DNA of 64,000 nucleotides from Vreelandella sp031769195. Its GTDB lineage: Bacteria > Pseudomonadota > Gammaproteobacteria > Pseudomonadales > Halomonadaceae. Shown piece after piece: positions 38,007-47,454 of the stretch. The notes beneath the pieces are model-generated. The model was not told where the DNA came from and ran no database searches. It saw only the letters and a list, made by a program, of their open reading frames with translations. The stretch lies in NCBI RefSeq assembly GCF_031769195.1, contig NZ_JAVHNP010000004.1:310001-374000 (forward strand), written 5' to 3'. The position numbers were made by a program, and so were the translations under genes. Position 1 is the first letter of the stretch, and each line of letters opens with the position of its first letter.

Positions 38007-38371
38007 TCGTCGCTGCCTTGATGCTCAGGGGAGACAAGCGCACCGGGCTGAGACACCATACCGGCATGAATCCCGATCAGTTCGTTTTCGATTGCTACTC
38101 CCGGCACCCAAAAGAACTGCTCATCGGTGCGTACCATGCCCATATCGCTTCGAGCGCGCTCTTCAATGGCATCAAGCCCGGTTTTTAAATCGGTGACTTC
38201 CGCTGCCAGCCTGGCATTACGTTCACGCAGTGGGCCATTATCAGCTTCCTGAATGGCGACCCGCTTTTCTACCTGCTGAAGGTCCTGCCAGCCGCCGTTA
38301 CCTAGCCAAAGGTGGTACTGCATCAGTCCCAGTACGGCAAGCAGCAGGCCCACAAGCCATTTGTGCATCAC
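38003..38371 (-). CDS. ftsB: Cell division protein FtsB
   Basis: A 122-residue bitopic division protein that acts with FtsL and FtsQ in the divisome. One membrane segment lies at about residues 5-23 (LVGLLLAVLGLMQYHLWLG). A periplasmic coiled coil follows (about residues 28-72, with heptad-like leucines and valines in RVAIQEADNGPLRERNARLAAEVTDL). It then ends with the typical LIGIHAGMVSQPGAL-like tail instead of the short E. coli end. It is the first gene of the ftsB-ispD-ispF-truD-surE-pcm run. Confidence 0.93.
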   Translation of the reverse strand: MMHKWLVGLLLAVLGLMQYHLWLGNGGWQDLQQVEKRVAIQEADNGPLRERNARLAAEVTDLKTGLDAIEERARSDMGMVRTDEQFFWVPGVAIENELIGIHAGMVSQPGALVSPEHQGSDE

Positions 38372-38450
38372 AGAAATCCTTTGTGAAAGCGGAAACGGCG
38401 CGCATTATGCCATTAAGGGCAGAGTCCAGCGAGCCGCCGCGCCGCGGGAA

Positions 38451-39599
38451 TTATTTAAACGGTAAAGCATCTTCTGCGGCACGGCGATAGGCCATGATAT
38501 GAACGCCCTCTTCATGGCAAAACTGTGCCACGCCCGCCGCCAGCCCAGGATGCGCTAAATAGTGCAGCGAACGCACCCGCTGAGGCGCAAAGCCCCTAAC
38601 CAATTTATGCTCGCCCTGGGTGCCTGGGTCGAACAGCGTTAACCCCTTGGCAAGACAGTGCTCAATGCCCTGGTAATAGCAGGCTTCGAAGTGCAGACAA
38701 TCAGCGATGACTTCACTCCCCCAGTAACGGCCGTAGAGCGTATTGTCCGCTTGGAAGTAAAGCGCGGCCGCGACCGGACGACCCTCTATGCGTACCTGCA
38801 CCAACATCAGCGCTTCAGGCATGACCTGACGTAAACGCTCAAAAAAGGCGTGATTCAGATAGGGCGCGCGGCCTCGCTCATGGTAAGTAATGGTATAGCA
38901 TCGATAAAAGTGCGCCATATCGACATCGCTAATCGCACTCCCTTCTAGACGATGCAGCGTCATGCCTTGGTCGGCTACTAAGCGCCGTTCCCGCTTAATC
39001 ATTTTGCGCCGTTTGGACGTCATGCTTGCTAAAAAGCCCTCAAAATCGCCAAAGCCTCGATCACGCCACTGAAACTGCACGCCTTCACGGGCAACCAACT
39101 CTGGGCACTGGCGCTGCCACGCGTCCACTTCGTGCTCATCGGCAAAGAGCAAATGCCAGCTGGAAAGCCCCAACGTCTCACACTGCTGCCGCCAAGCACG
39201 AGCCAACTGCTCCCGTATAGCGTCTGCATCCGCGCCTGGGGCCACCAGCATGCGTGGGCCCGGCACGGGAGTGAAAGGAATCGCACTCAGGCCTTTGGGG
39301 TAGTACTCGCCGCCCGCCCGCTCCAGAGCTTCTGCCCACCCCCAGTCGAACACATATTCACCGTAGGAGTGGTACTTACGGTACATCGGCATCGCTCCGA
39401 CCAATTGGGCTCCTTGCCAAACGCACAAATGGCAAGGCTGCCACCCGGTAGCGGCGCTTACCGAGCCGCTGATTTCCAATGCCTGCAAAAATCCATGGCG
39501 CAAAAAAGGCTGCTGCTGAGGGACCAGGGCATCCCACTGACTTGCCGCAACGGCCTCAATGGCGGGTAGAATGGAGTAAGCGAGCGGGTGTGAAGGCAT
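38451..39599 (-). CDS. FemAB-like (PF04339-type) GNAT-fold acyltransferase
   Basis: A protein of 382 residues resembling the PF04339/DUF482 peptidoglycan-biosynthesis or FemAB-like GNAT family. Recognisable segments are LPQQQPFLRHGFLQALE-like at the start, VFDWGWAEALER, GLSAIPFTPVPGPRML, and the later CYTITYHERGRAPYLN and FDPGTQGEHKLVRGF. The substrate is unknown. The frame begins at 39611, but I prefer the ATG at 39599 because GGGAG lies about six bases upstream. It precedes ftsB on the same strand with a spacer of about 79 bases. Confidence 0.85.
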   Translation of the reverse strand: MPSHPLAYSILPAIEAVAASQWDALVPQQQPFLRHGFLQALEISGSVSAATGWQPCHLCVWQGAQLVGAMPMYRKYHSYGEYVFDWGWAEALERAGGEYYPKGLSAIPFTPVPGPRMLVAPGADADAIREQLARAWRQQCETLGLSSWHLLFADEHEVDAWQRQCPELVAREGVQFQWRDRGFGDFEGFLASMTSKRRKMIKRERRLVADQGMTLHRLEGSAISDVDMAHFYRCYTITYHERGRAPYLNHAFFERLRQVMPEALMLVQVRIEGRPVAAALYFQADNTLYGRYWGSEVIADCLHFEACYYQGIEHCLAKGLTLFDPGTQGEHKLVRGFAPQRVRSLHYLAHPGLAAGVAQFCHEEGVHIMAYRRAAEDALPFK

Positions 39600-39771
39600 A
39601 ACATCTCCCATGGCACACTGGCACAGGTGGCGAATGGCTTACTGTATCACCCCGCCGACAGAAGGGTATGAAACACCTTCATTTGCAAACAATTGTTGAC
39701 GATTAACCGACACGCTATCGATGGCAAAGGTAAGCATGTAGTGTCGATGCCAGTGATACCAAGGAGAGGCC

Positions 39772-41127
39772 ATGAAACGCGACTTAACGGATATCTTGCA
39801 GGCACAGCGCCAAGCCGCAGGCCAAGCGCCTTTTCCAACGCTGGCCGTTCGTCGTGAACGCCTGGCTCGACTGGCCAGCATGACCAAGCGCCATCAATCA
39901 TCCATCGTGCGCGCCATTCAACTCGATTTCGGCCATCGCAGCGAGGTTGAAATCCGTCTCGCTGAAACCACTGCGCTGTTGCATGCCATTAGCCATGCAC
40001 GCCGCCACTTATGGCACTGGATGCGCCCTCGCCGCGAAGGTGTTCCATGGCGGCTATGGCCTGCTCGGGCCAAAGTGGTGGCGCAACCGCTCGGCGTGAT
40101 TGGCGTGATGGCCCCCTGGAACTACCCGTGGGCGCTCAGCCTAATGCCGGTGGTAGATGCGCTAGCAGCGGGCAATACAGTGATGCTAAAACCCAGCGAG
40201 CAGGCTCCCCATACCAGCGCACTGCTGGCTAAACTAGCGCCACAATACTTTACCGAAGAGGAGTTGAGTGTTGTTCAAGGCGGGGCTGACGTTGCTAAAG
40301 CGTTTAGTGAGCTGCCGTTTGATCATTTAGTGTTTACCGGCTCCACCGCTATCGGACGACAAGTGGCCACGGCGGCCGCTGCTAATCTCACGCCTGTGAC
40401 CCTTGAGCTTGGGGGCAAGTCGCCAGCGCTGGTGGCTGGCGATGCCGATATAGAGAGTGCCGCCAAGGCGATTATCTTTGGTAAAGCCTTTAACGCCGGG
40501 CAAACCTGTATTGCGCCCGATTATGTGCTCGTCGAAAGCCGCCATCTGGATGCCCTAACTCATGCGCTTGAGCGAGCGATCCGCTCACAGCGGCCGGATG
40601 CAAAAGAAGCCACGGGCTATGTTAACGAGGCACATAAAGCACGCATAGAGCGGCTATTAAATGAAGCGCGCGACCAGGGTTGTCGGGTGATGGATCAAGG
40701 CCCCCATGCGCCAGCACTGGTCATTGACCCGCACCAAGGCTTAGCCGTGATGCAAGAAGAGATCTTTGGTCGTATCCTGCCCGTCATTAGCGTCAAGCAT
40801 ACCGAAGACGCCATACGCTTTATTAACGCCCGCCCCCACCCGCTCGCCCTCTACGCCTTTACATACCAAAAGACCCTACAAGAGACGCTGCGCCACAGTA
40901 CCCGCTCGGGTGCCCTGGTGTTTAATGACACCTTGCTACAGCACGCCGTCCCGTCACTGCCGTTTGGCGGCGTGGGTGAGAGTGGCTCAGGGGCTTATCA
41001 TGGGCGTCATGGCTTTGAGCGTTTTAGCCACCTGCGCGCGGTGTTTTATCAATCCAAGCAATCACACAGCCACTGGCTACGTCCACCCTACCGCCACTGG
41101 CTGCTGAAATTGCTACGTCTTAGCTAA
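39772..41127 (+). CDS. Aldehyde dehydrogenase, coniferyl-aldehyde-dehydrogenase-like
   Basis: A 451-residue NAD(P)-dependent aldehyde dehydrogenase. The NAD-binding and catalytic motifs are present: MAPWNYPWALSLMP, KPSEQAPHTSALL, FTGSTAIGRQVA, LELGGKSPAL (general-base glutamate) and NAGQTCIAPDY with the catalytic cysteine near residue 245. PFGGVGESGSG follows near the end. Length and the opening segment (FPTLAVRRERLARLASM) are like the CALDH/class 3 branch. The true aldehyde substrate is unknown. It precedes the kinase gene by 75 bases on the same strand. GGAG lies just upstream of the ATG. Confidence 0.9.
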   Translation: MKRDLTDILQAQRQAAGQAPFPTLAVRRERLARLASMTKRHQSSIVRAIQLDFGHRSEVEIRLAETTALLHAISHARRHLWHWMRPRREGVPWRLWPARAKVVAQPLGVIGVMAPWNYPWALSLMPVVDALAAGNTVMLKPSEQAPHTSALLAKLAPQYFTEEELSVVQGGADVAKAFSELPFDHLVFTGSTAIGRQVATAAAANLTPVTLELGGKSPALVAGDADIESAAKAIIFGKAFNAGQTCIAPDYVLVESRHLDALTHALERAIRSQRPDAKEATGYVNEAHKARIERLLNEARDQGCRVMDQGPHAPALVIDPHQGLAVMQEEIFGRILPVISVKHTEDAIRFINARPHPLALYAFTYQKTLQETLRHSTRSGALVFNDTLLQHAVPSLPFGGVGESGSGAYHGRHGFERFSHLRAVFYQSKQSHSHWLRPPYRHWLLKLLRLS

Positions 41128-41202
41128 AGCTAGCGAGCTAATGTCCGATAACTCTTTAATACGCTCTTTAATGTTATACGCCATTCACGTTTAGGAAACG
41201 CC

Positions 41203-43827
41203 ATGCAAGCCGCCGACCTACCGGATAACGAACCCCAGCGCCTGACGGCTTTGCATGCGTTACGAATTCTTGACACCCCCATTGATGAAGCCTTTGAACG
41301 GCTGACAAAACTGGCTTGCAACCTGTTTGATGTACCCACCGCCTTGGTCTCCCTGGTCGATAAAGAGCGGCAATGGTTTAAGTCCCACAGTGGATTAGAC
41401 GCCTGCGAAACCAGCCGTGAAGTCTCTTTCTGTGCTCACGCGGTGGCTTCCAACATGCCGTTAGTCATTGAAGATACCGGCAACGACCCACGCTTTGCAG
41501 ACAACCCGCTAGTAAAAGGCATGCCCCATATTCGCTTTTACGCGGGGCATCCCTTAAGGCCGACCGATGAACTGGCCGTTGGTACGCTGTGTTTAATTAG
41601 CGACCAACCCCGCGCCTTCTCAGCGCGCGATATGAGTATCTTAGAAAGCTTAGCGAGCCAAGTAGACGAGCTGTTGCGCCAGCATCAAATGCGCTACACC
41701 CTGTCACAAACGACCCGCCGCTACGAAGCGCTGTTTAATGAAAGCGCAACGGGCATCGTGCGCATCGACCGTAAAGGCAAGGTGTTAAGCGTTAACCCCT
41801 TCGCCTTAACCATGCTGGGCTACACCAAGCAGGAAGTCGTTGGACAGAACGTTGGGATGCTAACGCCTCCTTCGATTCGCGCTGAGCACGACCACTTTAT
41901 TGCACGCTTTCTCGCTGGCAACGACCCAAAGGTGATTGGCCGGGGTCGCGAGGTCGATGCCTTACACAAAGACGGCCATTTGGTTCCCGTTCATTTAGCG
42001 GTGAACGCCATCCATAATGAGCAGAATGAGGTCGTTGAGTTCCTGGGCATTTTGACCAACCTAAGCGATGTCTACGACGCTAATCATCGAATGCACAAAG
42101 AGCAGAGCCTGTTAAAGGTACTGCACCAGGGCATTACCGACTATCAGGCCCTGATGTCCGGCGAGCAGCTGTGGACATTTTTAATGGAAGCACTGCGCGA
42201 GCTGACCGATAGTGACTACGCCCTGATTGGCGAAGTGCTGCCTACCGAGACCACCAACGCCCTCAAAATCCACGCCATTACGGACCTCTCCTGGAGCGAC
42301 GATTCTCGCCATTTAATGGAGATGCTCCGCAGCGGCGATATGACGCTCACGAATCCAGACTCACTGCTTGGCCGCGTGTTTGCATACGGCGATGTGGTCA
42401 TCACCGATGATGTGTATCAACACGCTAAACGCGGTGGTTTTCCGTCAGGGCACCCGCGCATCGATAACTATCTGGGTGCACCCATTTTCAGCGGCGACAA
42501 GTTAATTGGCATGTTTGCTATCGCTAACAGCAAACAGCCGCTGAGTCAGGCACTGCTGGATTGGCTGCAGCCGTTTACCGACACCTGTGCCCTACTGATT
42601 AATCTGTATCGGCAAATGGCTGAGCGCGAACAGGTGACCCAGGACCTCGCCACCGCCCGCGATCAGGCAGAGAAAGCCAATAAAGCGAAAAGCGAATTTC
42701 TGTCTTCCATGAGCCATGAGCTGCGCACGCCGCTCAATGCCATTATTGGCTTTGCCCAACTGTTGGGAAAAGGCCGGCGCGACCCGTTAAACGACAAGCA
42801 GCAGCGTCAGGTAGGGCAAATCGAAAAAAGCGGCAAGCACTTACTCAGCTTGATAAATGAAGTGCTCGACCTCGCTAAAATTGAGTCGGGCCACATGACC
42901 ATGTCGATTGAGCCAATCTCCATTGAACGAGTATTGGAAGATGCCTGCAGCACCTTAGAAGCCAATATGGACGCAGCGGGCATTCAGCTTCACCGCGCCT
43001 TCTCTGAAGGTGAATGGGTGGTCAATGCCGATTACACCCGCACCAAACAAGTACTGCTGAACCTGCTCTCCAATGGGATTAAATACAACCGCCAGCACGG
43101 CGCGATTACGATTGATATCACACCGCTTGAATCAGCACTGCGCGTTAGCATCACCGACACGGGCAAGGGCATTGACAATGAACGCTTAGAGGAGCTTTTC
43201 GAGCCCTTTAATCGTCTCGACGCCGAAAATGGCAGCATCGAAGGCACCGGCATTGGCCTCGCCATTACCCGCGAGTTGATCGAAAAAATGGGGGGCCGTA
43301 TTGGTGTGACCAGCCAGCTTCACCAAGGCTCCACGTTTTGGTTTACCCTGCCTTTGGCCGACACTCCTACGTTAATGCCGCAGCCCGTCGCACACACTGT
43401 CACCACCAACGCCACCTCACAGCGTCAGTATCAGCTGCTTTATATTGAAGACAATCCGACGAACCAGCGGCTCATGGAGGATATCGTTGAGGATTTTGAG
43501 CACGTGAAGCTTCAAACCGTGACCAGTGCAGAGCTTGGCTTGGAAGTTATGCGCTACTCCCGCCCAGACCTAGTATTAATGGATATTCATTTGCCGGGGA
43601 TGAACGGTTATCAGGCGCTGGACGTGATTCAAAATGATCCTGCTCTTCAGTCGCTAACGGTAATCGCGCTATCTGCTAACGCGATGGAGCGCGATATCGC
43701 GCACGGCTTAGCGGCAGGCTTTACCGATTACCTCACGAAGCCGATTGATATTGAACAGCTGACGCGCACCTTAAATCACTATTTTTACCCCCTCTCCGCC
43801 AATGACGCACCAAGGACGGCGCCATGA
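41203..43827 (+). CDS. Hybrid sensor histidine kinase (GAF-PAS-GAF-HisKA-HATPase-REC)
   Basis: An 874-residue soluble hybrid kinase. Domains in order: GAF at about residues 25-165 (FERLTKLACNLFDVPTALVSL), PAS at about 170-300, a second GAF at about 320-470 whose core GFPSGHPRIDNYLGAPI resembles the one in the diguanylate cyclase at 61072, HisKA with phospho-acceptor His505 (SMSHELRTPLNAIIGFA), HATPase with LLNLLSNGIKYN and GTGIGLAI, and a receiver with phospho-acceptor Asp794 (LMDIHLPG). No membrane segment is seen, so it senses a cytoplasmic signal. It overlaps the next gene by four bases (ATGA). It is probably the partner of the EAL response regulator. Confidence 0.93.
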   Translation: MQAADLPDNEPQRLTALHALRILDTPIDEAFERLTKLACNLFDVPTALVSLVDKERQWFKSHSGLDACETSREVSFCAHAVASNMPLVIEDTGNDPRFADNPLVKGMPHIRFYAGHPLRPTDELAVGTLCLISDQPRAFSARDMSILESLASQVDELLRQHQMRYTLSQTTRRYEALFNESATGIVRIDRKGKVLSVNPFALTMLGYTKQEVVGQNVGMLTPPSIRAEHDHFIARFLAGNDPKVIGRGREVDALHKDGHLVPVHLAVNAIHNEQNEVVEFLGILTNLSDVYDANHRMHKEQSLLKVLHQGITDYQALMSGEQLWTFLMEALRELTDSDYALIGEVLPTETTNALKIHAITDLSWSDDSRHLMEMLRSGDMTLTNPDSLLGRVFAYGDVVITDDVYQHAKRGGFPSGHPRIDNYLGAPIFSGDKLIGMFAIANSKQPLSQALLDWLQPFTDTCALLINLYRQMAEREQVTQDLATARDQAEKANKAKSEFLSSMSHELRTPLNAIIGFAQLLGKGRRDPLNDKQQRQVGQIEKSGKHLLSLINEVLDLAKIESGHMTMSIEPISIERVLEDACSTLEANMDAAGIQLHRAFSEGEWVVNADYTRTKQVLLNLLSNGIKYNRQHGAITIDITPLESALRVSITDTGKGIDNERLEELFEPFNRLDAENGSIEGTGIGLAITRELIEKMGGRIGVTSQLHQGSTFWFTLPLADTPTLMPQPVAHTVTTNATSQRQYQLLYIEDNPTNQRLMEDIVEDFEHVKLQTVTSAELGLEVMRYSRPDLVLMDIHLPGMNGYQALDVIQNDPALQSLTVIALSANAMERDIAHGLAAGFTDYLTKPIDIEQLTRTLNHYFYPLSANDAPRTAP

Positions 43828-45593
43828 CGTTTACGCAAAAACACGTGCTCATCGTTGACGATAACAGTATGAACGTTGAGCTACTGCTAGACCTGCTCGA
43901 TGATCACGACTTTAACAACGTACATGGCATCAGCGACCCACGCCATGTGCTCACCTATTGCCAGCAGCAGCTGCCCGATCTCGTGCTGCTCGATATTCGT
44001 ATGCCCTTTTTAGATGGCTACAGCGTCCTGTCCCAGTTACAAGAGCACTTTGCCGACCAAACGCCGCCGGTCATTGTTTTAACCGCTCAAATTGATGACG
44101 AAACCCGTCATCGTGCGCTCAGTATGGGCGTGCGGGATTTTCTCACCAAACCGTTTAAGCATGATGAAGTACTGCAGCGCATTCGCAACACGCTTGACGT
44201 GGAGCATCGCTACCGAGTCCGCGACAAGCAGGCCGAAACCCTAGAGCGCATGGTAGCCAAGCGCACTGAGGAGTTGGACCGTCAGTCACGAACCGACCCG
44301 ATTACCCAGCTCCCCAATCGACGGTCACTCACCCAACATCTCACCGATGCCGCCCAGCAAGGCCGCCAAACGGGCCTGCTGTTTATTGCGCTAGACCATT
44401 TGGACGACGTGGTGCGCTTGCACGGCTACAGTGTCTCGGACCAGTTGATGGTGCACATCAGCCACCGGCTTAACGCCCAGTTGGATACAGCCAGCATCCT
44501 CGGGCTTTGGGGGGGAAGCGAGCTTTTGGTCATCACCCATAGCAGCGAGCTAAGCGAGCTACGTCAGTTGGCTGCACGCTTGTTAAGCTGCTTTGAACAT
44601 GACCAAGCGCTGGGCGACCTGCTCCTACCGCTGAACGCACGCATTGGTATTAGCTGGTCTCAGGGCGACTTTAATACTGAACGTCTGGTGCATATGGCGG
44701 CATTGGCACTGCCACAAAGCGGCTCGCTGCGTCTGCAAAGCTATAACGAAACGCTGGAAAATCAGCAGCGCCATCGGTTGCACTTACAGCAGGCGATTAG
44801 AGGTGCCACCCAACGCGGAGAAATGTCGCTCGCTTTTCAGCCCAAGCTGTCGCTCACGACTCAGCGAATTATTGGCGCAGAAGCGCTGCTGCGCTGGCAC
44901 CATCCTGAACTGGGCCACGTCTCACCGGGTGATTTCATACCGCTGGCCGAGGCCAGCGGTGATATTCTATCCATTGGCGAATGGGTCCTGGAAGAAGCTA
45001 TGCGTCATATTGCAGGCTGGCGGCAGCGCGGCCTGTTAGACGATGAGTTCCATATCGCAGTGAATGTCGCAGCTCGCCAGTTGGCGCGTAAAGACTTTGC
45101 TGAAAACCTACTCATGCGCCTCGCCAAGCACGGCATACCCGCGCGTTTCTTTGCTCTGGAAGTAACCGAGTCGGGCCTGCTCAGCGATATGCACAACGCG
45201 CGCATCCAGCTGGCGCAGCTAGCCGAGGTGAATATTGCTGTGGCCATTGATGATTTTGGCACCGGCCATTCGTCGCTGGCTTACGTTAAAACGCTACCCT
45301 TTTCGACGCTAAAAATTGATCGCGCCTTTGTGATGGACCTAGAAAAGGATGCGGTAGACCGCCATCTGGCACTCACCATTACGCAGTTAGCCCATGCGGT
45401 AGGTTGTGATGTCGTGGCTGAAGGCATTGAAACCGCCGCCCAAGCAGACTACTTACGTTCAATTGGTTGCGAAGCGGCACAAGGGTATTACTATGCTCGA
45501 CCGCTACCTGCCGAAGAGTTCTTTCGCTGGTGCAAAGACTGGACACCCCATTCACACTTAACGCTTGCCACGGAGTCAGTTAATGGCGCATGA
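43824..45593 (+). CDS. Response regulator with degenerate GGDEF and intact EAL domain (c-di-GMP phosphodiesterase)
   Basis: A 589-residue response regulator. The receiver domain has phospho-acceptor Asp57 (LLDIRMPFLDGY) and conserved LTAQ and DFLTKPF segments. A GGDEF-like domain follows at about residues 150-300 with LTQHLTDAAQ and a degraded signature (GLWGGSELLV), so cyclase activity is unlikely. The EAL domain starts near residue 353 (AEALLRWHHPELG) with VNVAARQL, LEVTES, IDDFGTGHSSLAYVKTLPFSTLKID and AEGIETAAQ all intact, so it should hydrolyse c-di-GMP. It overlaps the kinase by four bases and its end overlaps the hexR start. Confidence 0.92.
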   Translation: MTFTQKHVLIVDDNSMNVELLLDLLDDHDFNNVHGISDPRHVLTYCQQQLPDLVLLDIRMPFLDGYSVLSQLQEHFADQTPPVIVLTAQIDDETRHRALSMGVRDFLTKPFKHDEVLQRIRNTLDVEHRYRVRDKQAETLERMVAKRTEELDRQSRTDPITQLPNRRSLTQHLTDAAQQGRQTGLLFIALDHLDDVVRLHGYSVSDQLMVHISHRLNAQLDTASILGLWGGSELLVITHSSELSELRQLAARLLSCFEHDQALGDLLLPLNARIGISWSQGDFNTERLVHMAALALPQSGSLRLQSYNETLENQQRHRLHLQQAIRGATQRGEMSLAFQPKLSLTTQRIIGAEALLRWHHPELGHVSPGDFIPLAEASGDILSIGEWVLEEAMRHIAGWRQRGLLDDEFHIAVNVAARQLARKDFAENLLMRLAKHGIPARFFALEVTESGLLSDMHNARIQLAQLAEVNIAVAIDDFGTGHSSLAYVKTLPFSTLKIDRAFVMDLEKDAVDRHLALTITQLAHAVGCDVVAEGIETAAQADYLRSIGCEAAQGYYYARPLPAEEFFRWCKDWTPHSHLTLATESVNGA

Positions 45594-46446
45594 CCTGCTA
45601 GACCGCTTACGGGAACGCTTGGAAGAGTTGAATCGCTCAGAGCGCAAAGTCGCGAATGTTATTCTGGAAGATCCCGCCGCGGCCACCAGCCTGAGCATCG
45701 CAAGCCTTGCCCAGGCCGCTAGCGTCAGCGAACCTACCGTTAACCGGTTCTGCCGTAACTTTGGCGCAAAGGGCTACCCAGATTTTAAAATCAAATTAGC
45801 CCAAAGTCTGGCAGGCGGCACGCCTTACGTGACCCGTGCGGTTGAGCCCGGCGATACTGCCACCCAGTACACCCATAAAATCTTTGGGGCCACCATTGCA
45901 GCACTCGACGAAGCACAGCGAGAAGTGGATATGGCCGCCGTTGAGCGGATGGTGGATTACCTAACCCAAGCGAAGCAAATTCACTTTTTTGGGCTGGGTG
46001 CTTCAGGTGCCGTCGCGCAGGATGCGCAGCATAAGTTCTTCCGCTTTAATCTACCGGTGATGGCTTACGTGGATGTGCTGATGCAGCGCATGGTGGCTGC
46101 CGCCTGCCATACCGGCGATGTGGTGGTGATTATCTCTTACACCGGCCGCACTCGAGAACTGGTAGACATCGCCAATGTCGCCAGAGAGGCAGGAGCCGTG
46201 GTGTTAGGTATTACCGCGCCCGACTCACCGCTCGCGCGGGAGTGCACCGCGACCCTTGAAGTTGCCACTCCAGAAGACACCGACCACTATATGCCGATGA
46301 CTTCCCGTGTGATCCAGCTCACCTTGATTGATGCGCTGGCAACGGGCGTCACGCTCAGGCGTGGCGAAGACTTTCTGCCGCACCTGAAAAAGATCAAAGA
46401 TAGCCTGCGTAATACCCGCTTCCCGGTAGAAAAACCTGCTAAGTAG
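45583..46446 (+). CDS. hexR: RpiR/HexR-family repressor of central carbon metabolism
   Basis: A 287-residue HexR-type regulator. The N-terminal HTH_6 domain shows LNRSERKVANVILEDP and SLAQAASVSEPTVNRFCRNFGAKGYPDFKIKLAQSL, nearly as in pseudomonads. A SIS sugar-phosphate-binding domain follows (HFFGLGASGAVAQDAQHKFFRF, ISYTGRTRELVDIA). Known HexR proteins bind KDPG and control zwf-pgl-eda and gap genes. The frame is open to 45565, but the ATG at 45583 has CGGAG upstream and gives the family length. It begins inside the last codons of the EAL regulator gene, so the pair is translationally coupled. zwf and eda are not in the window. Confidence 0.92.
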   Translation: MAHDLLDRLRERLEELNRSERKVANVILEDPAAATSLSIASLAQAASVSEPTVNRFCRNFGAKGYPDFKIKLAQSLAGGTPYVTRAVEPGDTATQYTHKIFGATIAALDEAQREVDMAAVERMVDYLTQAKQIHFFGLGASGAVAQDAQHKFFRFNLPVMAYVDVLMQRMVAAACHTGDVVVIISYTGRTRELVDIANVAREAGAVVLGITAPDSPLARECTATLEVATPEDTDHYMPMTSRVIQLTLIDALATGVTLRRGEDFLPHLKKIKDSLRNTRFPVEKPAK

Positions 46447-46458
46447 TTGCTGTTGCGA

Positions 46459-46818
46459 TTACGCATCCACCGCGGTGGTCACGGTAATTTCTACTTTTAG
46501 CTCATCGGCTGGCATGGGCGCGCAAACACAGGTGCGTGCCGGTGCATAGCCCTCGGGCACCCAGGCATCCCATACCTCGTTCATGGCGGCGAAATCGCTG
46601 CCGTTTTTTAGGTAAATCGTGGCGCTCAGCAGCTGCTCACGGCTAGAGCCGATCTCTTTTAGCAGGGCATCGACGCGCGCCAGCATGCTCTCGGTTTGCG
46701 CTTTAATATCGCCATGGCGCGCTTCAGGGCCCGCCACCTGACCGCATAAATAGGCAACGCCTTGGTGAATCACGGCACGGCTCATGCGGGCTTTTGTATC
46801 ATGGCGCTGAATTGTCAT
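46459..46818 (-). CDS. RidA/YjgF-family protein
   Basis: A 119-residue RidA-superfamily protein. Family members hydrolyse reactive enamine/imine intermediates from PLP enzymes. The core motif APARTCVCAPMPADEL carries the conserved arginine (about residue 96), GVAYLCGQVAGPEARHGDI and YLKNGSDFAAMNEVWDAW are typical. VCAPMPADELKVEI differs a little from the classic V-x-x-L-P-x-x-A-x-V-E-I, so it is one of the Rid subfamilies. It lies downstream of the Lrp/AsnC-family gene on the same strand with an 81-base spacer. Confidence 0.88.
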   Translation of the reverse strand: MTIQRHDTKARMSRAVIHQGVAYLCGQVAGPEARHGDIKAQTESMLARVDALLKEIGSSREQLLSATIYLKNGSDFAAMNEVWDAWVPEGYAPARTCVCAPMPADELKVEITVTTAVDA

Positions 46819-46899
46819 GGGTTATTCTCCTATTGAAATCAAAAAAGGCAGTGTAAACCGCCACCAAGCTGCTGCCTATGCTTCGTTAGCCCGCGAGCA

Positions 46900-47376
46900 T
46901 TACGTGGGCACAGGGCGATGCTCAAACACACGGCGCAAGACAAAGCTGGTATGGGCACCTGTGACGCCTTCAATTCGGTTAATCACATGTAACAACAGGT
47001 GCTGGTAATCATCCATATCCTTGACCAAAATCTTGAGCTGAAAATCCGCGGCTTGCCCGGTAATAATCAAACACTCCACCACGTTGGGGATGGTACGAAT
47101 ATGGCGTTCGAAGTTATCAAAGCGCTCTGGGGTGTGCTGATCCATCGAGATATGCAGCAACGCCATTAGCTGATAACCCAGCGGGCGCGCATCCACCACG
47201 GCACGGTATTGGGTGATTAATCCATGCTCTTCCAATGCGCGCACTCGGCGTAAGCAAGGAGAAGGCGATAGCCCAATACGCTCCGCTAGCTCCTGGTTAC
47301 TAATTCGCCCTTCCTGTTGCAACACGTCTAAGATGCGCCGGTCAAAACGATCCAGGGTAATGGGCGTTATCGCCAT
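46900..47376 (-). CDS. Lrp/AsnC-family transcriptional regulator
   Basis: A 158-residue feast/famine regulator. The N-terminal helix-turn-helix is LDRFDRRILDVLQQEGRISNQELAERIGLSPSPCLRRV at about residues 6-45, and the C-terminal RAM (amino-acid-binding) domain covers about residues 70-150 (VVDARPLGYQLMALLHISM, then IIEGVTGAHT-like). It lies upstream of and in line with the RidA gene, and divergent from leuA. A perfect 8-bp inverted repeat sits just before its start (47389-47414), a candidate own operator. leuA is therefore a plausible target. Confidence 0.92.
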   Translation of the reverse strand: MAITPITLDRFDRRILDVLQQEGRISNQELAERIGLSPSPCLRRVRALEEHGLITQYRAVVDARPLGYQLMALLHISMDQHTPERFDNFERHIRTIPNVVECLIITGQAADFQLKILVKDMDDYQHLLLHVINRIEGVTGAHTSFVLRRVFEHRPVPT

Positions 47377-47388
47377 TTAAGCAGCTCC

Positions 47389-47414
47389 TACCAATATAAA
47401 ATTATTTATTGGTA
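47389..47414. promoter_or_regulatory. Perfect inverted repeat, candidate Lrp/AsnC operator
   Basis: TACCAATA (47389-47396) and TATTGGTA (47407-47414) with a 10-base AT-rich spacer, starting 12 bases before the regulator's ATG. Lrp/AsnC proteins often bind such AT-rich inverted repeats near their own promoter. It also lies about 207 bases before leuA. Confidence 0.5.
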
Positions 47415-47454
47415 TATTCTGCCACTTATCAAAGATAAAACCATATTTTCGCAA

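Noticed and set aside
43824..45593. Active diguanylate cyclase in the response regulator
   Set aside because: The GGDEF signature is degraded (WGGSELLV), so only the EAL activity is supported.
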